Shown in pieces: positions 7,569 through 12,649 of a stretch of 12,649 nucleotides of DNA (within the stretch, counting starts at the first letter, position 1; every line of letters begins with the position of its first letter). The stretch comes from Parvicella sp963922585 (lineage in GTDB: Bacteria; Bacteroidota; Bacteroidia; Flavobacteriales_D; Parvicellaceae), in the NCBI GenBank assembly GCA_963922585.1, contig CAWUIK010000085.1, positions 1 to 12,649 on the forward strand, written 5' to 3'. Below the pieces are notes generated by a model. The model was not told the DNA's origin. It was given only the letters and a program-made list of their open reading frames with translations, and did no database searches. Made by a program: the position numbers and the translations under genes.

Positions 7569-8675
7569 TTAATCTAATTCATTAATACTATTTACTAATT
7601 TAGTCAATAAACTTACCTCTTCGATCGTGTTGTAATCATGAAAACAAATTCTCAATCTTTCAGTTCCTTCTTTGACTGTTGGAGATAAAATCGCTTTTAC
7701 AAAAACACCATTTTCCTGAAGATAATGCGCCACTTTTTGTGTCTTTTCATTCCCATGAATCAATACTCCCACGATATTTCCATAATCACCAGTTACAGTT
7801 TGAAAGTTGTGATTCAAATTATTTAAAAAATAAGACTTCAAAGACTGAGCATTTTGATTTCTGTTTAATACATTTTGTATGTTGCTTAACTGTTGTTGCA
7901 TCAACGCTAATTTGTGAGGCGAAGGTGCTGTAGAATATATAAATGGTCTCGAAAAATTAATTAAATAGTTTTTTATTAATTCACTTCCTAAAACGGCAGC
8001 ACCATCACATCCCATTGCTTTTCCGAATGTAACAACGATACTATCAACTATATTTTGAAAACCTAAATATTGAACCAAACCTATGCCTTGATTGCCAAAC
8101 AAACCAAAAGTATGTGCTTCATCTACTACCAAATGAAATTCAAATTGAGACTTCAGTTTTCGTATTTTTTCAAAATCAGGACTATCACCATCCATTGAAT
8201 ATACACTTTCAATAGCGACAAAAATATTTTTGTCTTTATGCTTTTCTAATTTATTTTTTAAATCTTCATAATCATTATGAACAAAAGAAAAAGAATTGGC
8301 ATAAGAAAGACGAATTCCATCTCTGATGCTAGCATGAACTAAATCATCGTATAAAATCACATCTCCTCTTTTGGGAATAGTGGAAAAAAAGCCAACATTA
8401 GCAGTATAACCAGATGAGAAAACTAAGGCACTTTCTACACAATTGTGTTGAGCTAATTGACTTTCAAATGCTTCTATCGCTTTATAATTTCCACTGATCA
8501 ACCTTGAACCTCCGCTACCACTTGTTCTCGCACGGATAGTAGATTCGATTTTTGCCAAACCTAAATAGTCGTTGCTACAAAAATCAATAGCAAAAGAATG
8601 CGCTGATAATGTTCTCAGAGCACCCTTTTGTTTTCTGGCTTCCAGTTCTTTTGATATTCTTTCTTGCAAGTTCAA
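7569..8675 (-). CDS. bioF: 8-amino-7-oxononanoate synthase
   Basis: This 368-residue alpha-oxoamine synthase condenses a pimeloyl thioester with L-alanine to KAPA, the first step of biotin ring assembly. Landmarks: DFCSNDYLGL (31-40), SGSGGSRLISGN (52-63), His114 in DDLVHAS stacking on PLP, the DEAH motif (185-188) with Asp185 and His188, and the Schiff-base Lys219 in TFGKAMGCDGA. The start is TTG at 8673-8675: an in-frame TAA lies eight codons upstream with no ATG or GTG between, and MNLQERISKELEAR fits the usual BioF N-terminus. It is the first gene of the bioF-bioD-bioA operon and divergent from the secreted-protein gene at 8732 (56 bp between). Other alpha-oxoamine synthases (Kbl, SPT) look similar, but the adjacent bioD and bioA settle the assignment. 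Confidence 0.96.
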   Translation of the reverse strand: MNLQERISKELEARKQKGALRTLSAHSFAIDFCSNDYLGLAKIESTIRARTSGSGGSRLISGNYKAIEAFESQLAQHNCVESALVFSSGYTANVGFFSTIPKRGDVILYDDLVHASIRDGIRLSYANSFSFVHNDYEDLKNKLEKHKDKNIFVAIESVYSMDGDSPDFEKIRKLKSQFEFHLVVDEAHTFGLFGNQGIGLVQYLGFQNIVDSIVVTFGKAMGCDGAAVLGSELIKNYLINFSRPFIYSTAPSPHKLALMQQQLSNIQNVLNRNQNAQSLKSYFLNNLNHNFQTVTGDYGNIVGVLIHGNEKTQKVAHYLQENGVFVKAILSPTVKEGTERLRICFHDYNTIEEVSLLTKLVNSINELD

Positions 8676-8680
8676 TAGTG

Positions 8681-8688
8681 CAAAGATA
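8681..8688 (-). promoter_or_regulatory. Putative -7 promoter box of the bioFDA operon
   Basis: On the minus strand TATCTTTG fully matches TAnnTTTG. Only CACTA separates it from the TTG start of bioF, so the operon mRNA is probably leaderless or nearly so. No convincing -33 TTG and no BirA-type operator palindrome were seen in the 56-bp divergent gap. Confidence 0.5.
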
Positions 8689-8731
8689 ATTTTTGATTAT
8701 CTTCGTATCTATCATTTTTACATATTTATCT

Positions 8732-10603
8732 ATGATTTTACAAAAAACATCCATAATAGCAGTTATTTTTTTCGCAAATTTATCTTTTGCCCAAACTGTA
8801 ACTCCAGCAAAAGCAGTTAAATTAGGAACTATAGATATTCATCAACATGAAGAAGTTTGGAATGTAAATATTCAGAATATGGAGATGCCTTCTCCTGATG
8901 GAGATAGCGAAAAATCTATACTTTTGAGATTAAAAAATACTCAAACTGAAAAATATCCTAGAAATAATTCAACTTCTACTTTTGAAAAATCAAACACTAA
9001 ATCTTTAGGAGATAGCGTATTTTCAAGTATTATGGGTTTTGAAGGAAATGCCTACAACAATAGAGTCCCCAATGACAATACAATTGCGATATCTAATGAT
9101 GGAATTCTAATCTCTTGCAACAATAGTAGATTTCTTTTTTATGATACTGAAGCAGATACTTTAATGAAACTTGGTTTTCTCAATGATTTTATATCTAGTT
9201 ATAATCTTACTGTAAGTAAATATGACCCCAAATTGACTTACGATCCCATAGAAGATAGATTCATTCTTGTTTTTTTGGCGGGTACCAATTATCAAATAAG
9301 TAAAATCCCAGTTGCTTTTTCCTCTTCCAACAACCCCATGGATCCTTGGCATGTTTATTTAGTTGAAGGTAATGCAATAGGCTCAAATCATTGGACAGAT
9401 TATCCTGCTATAGCCCTGAATTATAATGACTTCTTTATTACTGGGAATTTATTAGAAAACAACACTTCCTGGCAAACAGGATTTAGTCAATCATTAATTT
9501 GGCAAATTGATAAATGGAGTGGATATAATGGTGACTCACTTTTGAACATGCAAATTTGGAGTGACATAAAAGAAAACAACGTGAACATTAGAAATATACA
9601 CCCAGTAAAAAGTGCAAGAACATTGGGAGGTGAAAAACAGTATTTTCTGAGCAATAGGAACTTTGCTGCTGAAAGCGATACGGTTTATTTAATTTCGATA
9701 GACAACACTTTAAACAGTGGCATTGCACAAATGGAAGTAAGAAAACTAAGCAACCCCAATCATTATTTTATGGCTCCCAATGCGCAACAATCTATCGCAA
9801 AAGAACTGGCAACAAACGACAGTAGAGTGCTTGGAGCAATTATGGATGAAAATTGGATTCAATATGTGCATAATACTCTGGATACTGCTACTGGAACTTG
9901 CGCTGTTTATCATGGAATCATTGAAAATTATGAGGACCCCTCACCTACTTTGTCTGGAAAAATTATTTCAGATACAGTAATGGATTTGGGATATCCAAAT
10001 ATTGCTTCATCTTCAGAAAACATTAACGACAAAGAAGTCGTAATTGGTTTTAATTTCACATCACCAGTTGATACTAACGGAGTGGCTTGTGTTTATATGA
10101 ATAATATTGAAGAATACAGTAATATCATAAAATTGAAAGTTGGAAACAGTCCCATAAGTGTATTGAGTGGAAACTTGGAAAGATGGGGGGATTATTTTGG
10201 TATTCAAAGAAAATTTGATGAACCTTGCTCTATTTGGATAGGCGGCATGTATGGGAAATCTATTGGAAATAATGGGACATGGATTTCTAAGGTAAATACT
10301 AAAGAAAATTGTTTTAATAACTTTGCAAGTGTTCCTATCAAAGAGACTCAAACGAAAGCGACTGTTTTCCCAAATCCTACTTCCAATATTGCAACAATTG
10401 AATTTGAAATAAAACAAAACGAACCTATTAAAATCAGTATTTGTGATTTAAATGGCAAAAACAACACGCTATTGTATAACGATTTAGTAAAGAAAGGTAT
10501 GAACAGATTAACATTTAACTTAGATCACCTTTCAACAGGAATTTACATTATTCAAATACAAGGAGATAAAACTCAAATTACAAAAAAATTAATTGTAGAA
10601 TAA
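8732..10603 (+). CDS. Secreted propeller-like protein with T9SS type A sorting domain
   Basis: This encodes 623 residues from ATG 8732. An in-frame TTG at 8693 would add 13 residues ahead of the good signal peptide MILQKTSIIAVIFFANLSFA, which is followed by Gln21, so I reject it. After a ~70-residue linker, the body (~85-535) has beta-rich repeats with DPKLTYDPIEDRFILV, a pattern common in secreted bacterial beta-propellers, and WTDYPAIALNYNDFFITG. No catalytic motif is recognised. Residues ~545-623 are a T9SS type A sorting domain: VFPNPTSNIATIEFE, then LNGK, then LSTGIYIIQI, ending ITKKLIVE. Family knowledge predicts export through the type IX system with removal of this domain. Its TAA shares one A with the ATG of the YwbE gene (TAATG), so an operon is likely. 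Function is unknown; it could be a binding protein or a hydrolase-like propeller. Confidence 0.87.
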   Translation: MILQKTSIIAVIFFANLSFAQTVTPAKAVKLGTIDIHQHEEVWNVNIQNMEMPSPDGDSEKSILLRLKNTQTEKYPRNNSTSTFEKSNTKSLGDSVFSSIMGFEGNAYNNRVPNDNTIAISNDGILISCNNSRFLFYDTEADTLMKLGFLNDFISSYNLTVSKYDPKLTYDPIEDRFILVFLAGTNYQISKIPVAFSSSNNPMDPWHVYLVEGNAIGSNHWTDYPAIALNYNDFFITGNLLENNTSWQTGFSQSLIWQIDKWSGYNGDSLLNMQIWSDIKENNVNIRNIHPVKSARTLGGEKQYFLSNRNFAAESDTVYLISIDNTLNSGIAQMEVRKLSNPNHYFMAPNAQQSIAKELATNDSRVLGAIMDENWIQYVHNTLDTATGTCAVYHGIIENYEDPSPTLSGKIISDTVMDLGYPNIASSSENINDKEVVIGFNFTSPVDTNGVACVYMNNIEEYSNIIKLKVGNSPISVLSGNLERWGDYFGIQRKFDEPCSIWIGGMYGKSIGNNGTWISKVNTKENCFNNFASVPIKETQTKATVFPNPTSNIATIEFEIKQNEPIKISICDLNGKNNTLLYNDLVKKGMNRLTFNLDHLSTGIYIIQIQGDKTQITKKLIVE

Positions 10604-10797
10604 TGTCTTTAGGTACTTTTAGAAAAAATATAAACATAGGTTTGGAGGTAGAGGTGATTCAAAAACAGCATCAAAAATATGGCACTTTAACTGAAGGTGT
10701 AGTCAAAAAAATATTAACCAATGCTCCCCAACATCCTCATGGAATCAAAGTGATGCTAGAAGATGGTAAAGTAGGGAGAGTTAAAAATATCAAGTAA
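10603..10797 (+). CDS. YwbE-family small protein
   Basis: This encodes 64 residues. It matches the YwbE family (B. subtilis YwbE is of similar size) along its whole length: NINIGLEVEVIQKQHQ, KYGTLTEGVVKKILTN, HPHGIKVMLEDGKVGRVKNI. No signal peptide or membrane segment is present, so it is cytoplasmic. The fold looks like a small basic beta-barrel (KOW/SH3-like) and might bind RNA or protein, but the molecular function of the family is not established to my knowledge. It is joined on both sides by TAATG stop/start overlaps to genes for exported proteins, so its translation is probably coupled to theirs. That arrangement is odd for a cytosolic protein. Confidence 0.9.
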   Translation: MSLGTFRKNINIGLEVEVIQKQHQKYGTLTEGVVKKILTNAPQHPHGIKVMLEDGKVGRVKNIK

Positions 10798-11135
10798 TGA
10801 AAAAAGTAATTTTACTCACTTTTATTTCTTTAGTCGCTTCGATTTCATTGAAAGCTCAAAAAATATTTTCTGTTGATGCAGATTATAAAGCAGATATTAA
10901 AGTTTTTGTAGTAGATGCAGACTACAAAGCGGATTTATTAGTATATAAAGTAGATGCTGATTACAAAGCCAAAGACAATAAAGGTTTATGGTATTTTGTA
11001 GACGCTGATTATAAAGCAAAAAAGAAAATTTATTTCGTGGATGCTGACTATAAGGCAGACTTAAAAATTTACTTCGTAGATGCTGAGTATAAAGCAAAAT
11101 GGAAAAAAACTGAAAAACAACATTTGATTTACTAA
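10797..11135 (+). CDS. Exported six-repeat VDADYKA protein, DUF6150 / septoil-knot-like
   Basis: This encodes 112 residues. A signal peptide (1-20, MKKVILLTFISLVASISLKA) is followed by Gln21. The rest is almost entirely tandem repeats: VDADYKA at 26-32, 39-45, 52-58, 68-74, 81-87, and VDAEYKA at 94-100. Spacing is 13, 13, 16, 13 and 13 residues, so the array is symmetric about a three-residue insertion (DNKG) in the middle. Between cores lies a short beta-strand-like segment such as KIYF or IKVFV. It closely resembles DUF6150-family proteins, whose VD..(S/K)QAD repeats were reported to form a 7_1-knotted 'septoil' fold; I assign this by pattern only. The tail is KWKKTEKQHLIY. It would be periplasmic or secreted. 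Its ATG shares an A with the YwbE stop (TAATG). Function is unknown. Confidence 0.85.
   Translation: MKKVILLTFISLVASISLKAQKIFSVDADYKADIKVFVVDADYKADLLVYKVDADYKAKDNKGLWYFVDADYKAKKKIYFVDADYKADLKIYFVDAEYKAKWKKTEKQHLIY
10872..11096 (+). repeat. Six in-frame 21-bp repeat cores coding VDADYKA
   Basis: Cores start at 10872, 10911, 10950, 10998, 11037 and 11076, giving a 39-bp period with one 48-bp step. Each codes VDADYKA, with D to E in the last. The DNA copies differ at many third codon positions (GTT/GTA/GTG, GAT/GAC, GCA/GCT, TAT/TAC, AAA/AAG, GCA/GCG/GCC) while the peptide is held constant. The repeat therefore lies at the protein level and is not a recent DNA duplication or a CRISPR array. Confidence 0.95.
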
Positions 11136-11140
11136 TTTTG
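11133..11140 (+). promoter_or_regulatory. Putative -7 promoter box overlapping the repeat-protein stop codon
   Basis: TAATTTTG fully matches TAnnTTTG, and its first three bases are the stop codon of the repeat protein. It ends ten bases before the ATG at 11151. In such AT-rich DNA a chance match is possible, and no -33 TTG at the usual spacing was found. Confidence 0.35.
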
Positions 11141-11150
11141 CTTCCAGAAA

Positions 11151-11297
11151 ATGGAAAAAGAAGCGTCAAATAAAACAAAATACGGATGGTTGAAAAAAAT
11201 CGGAATTGCTGGATTTTTGTTTTTCTTGTTTAAAGGAATTGGATGGTTGGCATTTTTTTATTTTGGTGCATCCTTTTTTAAAGGCTGTGGGTTTTGA
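11151..11297 (+). CDS. 48-residue single-helix membrane protein
   Basis: This short gene reads MEKEASNKTKYGWLKK, then a hydrophobic stretch (~17-43: IGIAGFLFFLF, KGIG, WLAFFYFGASFF), then KGCGF and TGA at 11295-11297. The basic, polar N-terminus followed by one transmembrane helix predicts an inner-membrane protein with its N-terminus in the cytoplasm. I recall similar short 'WLKK..FLFFL.KG..WL..FYFG' proteins in Bacteroidota but cannot name a family or function. ATG 11151 is the only sensible start, 15 bases after the repeat-protein stop and preceded by a -7-like box. It is convergent with the transporter gene, 14 bases between stops. Clean hydrophobic topology and tight packing support a real gene. 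Confidence 0.7.
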   Translation: MEKEASNKTKYGWLKKIGIAGFLFFLFKGIGWLAFFYFGASFFKGCGF

Positions 11298-11311
11298 TAA
11301 GTTTCACAAAA

Positions 11312-12649
11312 TCAATGTCCTCCAATTATGTTTATTTCGCTTACACCTTTTGATATCACTTTAATGTTTTTAACCTTAGCCGTATGCGTATTGAAATTCT
11401 GTAGTATTTCTTTAATATCGTAGTCAATATATTTAGAATTTGTTCCGTCAATTTCCAAATTACTATCATCTGGAAGTTCACTCAAAACTTTTGAGATTGC
11501 ACCTTTATTAAAAAAGTTGACTTCTTCTGCTAAAATAAGCCTAATGCCATTTTCAATTTTTTCATCTTTGAAAGCATGAAACATATTTTTAAAACTTTTC
11601 TTAATTGCAAATCTATAATTAGAAAGAATAAACAAAATAGCCACCAACATCCCTACTCCGATGCCTTTGAGCAAATCAGTAAAAACCACTACAATAATTG
11701 TCAAAACGAAAGGTAAAAATTGATTCCATCCAAGTTTGTAAATCGAAACAAATAGAAATGGTTTTGCAAGTTTATAACCTATTAGAATCAATATGGCAGC
11801 TAAAGAAGCCAAAGGAATCATATTTAAAAAATTGGCAATGGTGATTACAGAAACAAACAATATAATTCCGTGAAGAATTGCAGACATTTTTGTTTTTCCT
11901 CCTGAATTTATATTAGCAGAACTTCTGACAATTACTTGAGTCATGGGCAAACCACCAAACAATCCAGAGATAATATTCCCTACTCCTTGAGCCTTTAATT
12001 CTTTATTGGTTGGAGTAATTCTTTTGTATGGATCCAACTTATCTGTTGCTTCAACAGATAATAGCGTTTCTAAACTCGCAATAATTGCAATTGTAAATGC
12101 AATTACGTATACATTAGGATTAGTTAAAGCGCTCCAATCCGGAAAAATAAATAGATTTTTAAAATCATTTACCGAAGAAATCACATCTAACTGAACCATG
12201 TGTTTACCTGTTAGTACTAAATCAGAATTAAAAAATCCAAAAAGGTAATTCATCAAAATACCAATTAACACTACAAATAAAGCCCCTGGTAAAAAGTTGA
12301 ATAACTTTATTTTCTTCATCATTTTTGTATCAAAAAGGATTAGAATTGCTAGAGAAACAATGCTTATAATAATTGCACCCCAGTGAGATTGATAGAAGGC
12401 ATACATTATTTCAGAAAAAGTATTGTGACCATCAGGTTGAACAAAAGCTTCATCACCAATAAAGTCTTCGTCATATCCAAAAGCATGAGGAATTTCTTTT
12501 AGAATAAGTATAATACCAATAGCAGCAAGCATTCCTTTAATAACCGCAGATGGAAAGTAATATCCTATGACTCCTGCTTTTAGAAAACCTGCAATGATTT
12601 GCAAAATCCCAGCTAAAACAACCGCTACCAAAAAATATTCAAAAGACCC
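11312..12649 (-). CDS. SulP-family anion transporter with divergent STAS tail (5' end outside window)
   Basis: 445 C-terminal residues are visible; the frame stays open to the window edge, where GSFEYFLVAVVLAGILQ matches an internal SulP segment. The leading ~100 residues with the first membrane helices are therefore missing, and a start within the window is unlikely. SulP marks: FLKAGVIGYYFPSAVIKGM, then SLETLLSVEATDKLDP, then NKELKAQGVGNIISGLFGG, then LPMTQVIVRSSANINSGGKT. About nine or ten helices are visible (to ~residue 355). A short C-terminal STAS-like domain follows (~365-445: LILAEEVNFFNKGAISKVL, LEIDGTNSKYIDYDI). The family carries sulfate, bicarbonate or other anions into the cell. 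In Bacteroidota such genes often sit near carbonic anhydrases, but no neighbour here decides the substrate. Confidence 0.93.
   Translation of the reverse strand, partial: GSFEYFLVAVVLAGILQIIAGFLKAGVIGYYFPSAVIKGMLAAIGIILILKEIPHAFGYDEDFIGDEAFVQPDGHNTFSEIMYAFYQSHWGAIIISIVSLAILILFDTKMMKKIKLFNFLPGALFVVLIGILMNYLFGFFNSDLVLTGKHMVQLDVISSVNDFKNLFIFPDWSALTNPNVYVIAFTIAIIASLETLLSVEATDKLDPYKRITPTNKELKAQGVGNIISGLFGGLPMTQVIVRSSANINSGGKTKMSAILHGIILFVSVITIANFLNMIPLASLAAILILIGYKLAKPFLFVSIYKLGWNQFLPFVLTIIVVVFTDLLKGIGVGMLVAILFILSNYRFAIKKSFKNMFHAFKDEKIENGIRLILAEEVNFFNKGAISKVLSELPDDSNLEIDGTNSKYIDYDIKEILQNFNTHTAKVKNIKVISKGVSEINIIGGH

Noticed and set aside
8693..8731. TTG at 8693 as start of the type A T9SS protein
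   Set aside because: ATG 8732 gives a normal 20-residue signal peptide ending FA before Gln; the TTG extension adds a second hydrophobic stretch ahead of it.
8676..8731. BirA-type operator in the bioF divergent gap
   Set aside because: No long inverted repeat is visible in the 56 bp; only the -7-like box for bioF can be supported.
10061..10417. 118-codon antisense open frame
   Set aside because: It lies wholly within the well-supported T9SS type A gene and its translation shows no domain or plausible composition.
10872..11096. CRISPR-like or microsatellite array
   Set aside because: The spacing is mostly 39 bp with protein-conserving, third-position differences and non-unique 'spacers'; it is a coding repeat.
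10897..11178. 93-codon antisense frame across the repeat gene
   Set aside because: Its repetitive, Leu/Tyr-rich translation is just the reverse reading of the VDADYKA repeats.
12629..12631. TTG as the true start of the SulP gene
   Set aside because: The frame continues to the window edge with SulP-like sequence (GSFEYF), and family members have about 100 more N-terminal residues.

Overview
The window is AT-rich DNA from a member of the Bacteroidota, most likely a Flavobacteriales-type marine or freshwater bacterium. The evidence is type IX secretion (T9SS) sorting domains of both type A and type B, a PorP/SprF-family protein, signal peptides cleaved just before Gln, no visible Shine-Dalgarno sequences, and TAnnTTTG-type -7 promoter boxes just ahead of several genes. 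No rRNA, tRNA, CRISPR array, insertion sequence or phage gene is visible. Genes are tightly packed; no gap exceeds about 100 bp.

Left part (1-5.6 kb), cell envelope and secretion. The window opens inside a large surface protein on the + strand (PKD-like repeats plus a type B T9SS sorting domain). Next comes a 754-residue TPR / PD40-propeller / OmpA-like / DUF1573 protein. Two outer-membrane proteins follow on the - strand: a DUF5723-like beta-barrel, tail to tail with the OmpA-like gene (stop codons overlapping), and a PorP/SprF-family protein. SprF-type proteins normally help export and anchor type B-CTD adhesins, so the left-edge protein and the SprF-like protein may be partners although they are about 4 kb apart and on opposite strands.

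Middle (5.7-8.7 kb), biotin synthesis. bioF-bioD-bioA form a compact - strand operon covering pimeloyl thioester to KAPA (BioF), KAPA to DAPA (BioA) and DAPA to dethiobiotin (BioD). bioB, bioC and bioH are not here. bioF begins with TTG only five bases after a perfect -7 box, and the SprF-like gene begins with GTG only four bases after one. Both may be leaderless or nearly so.

Right part (8.7-12.6 kb). Divergent from bioF is a + strand cluster joined by two TAATG stop/start overlaps: a 623-residue secreted protein with a type A T9SS sorting domain, a 64-residue YwbE-family protein, and a 112-residue exported protein made of six copies of VDADYKA. The last resembles the DUF6150 / '7_1 septoil knot' repeat family and is the most intriguing gene here. 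An uncatalogued 48-residue single-helix membrane protein (11151-11297) follows with its own putative -7 box. The window ends in a truncated - strand SulP-family anion transporter with a divergent STAS tail.
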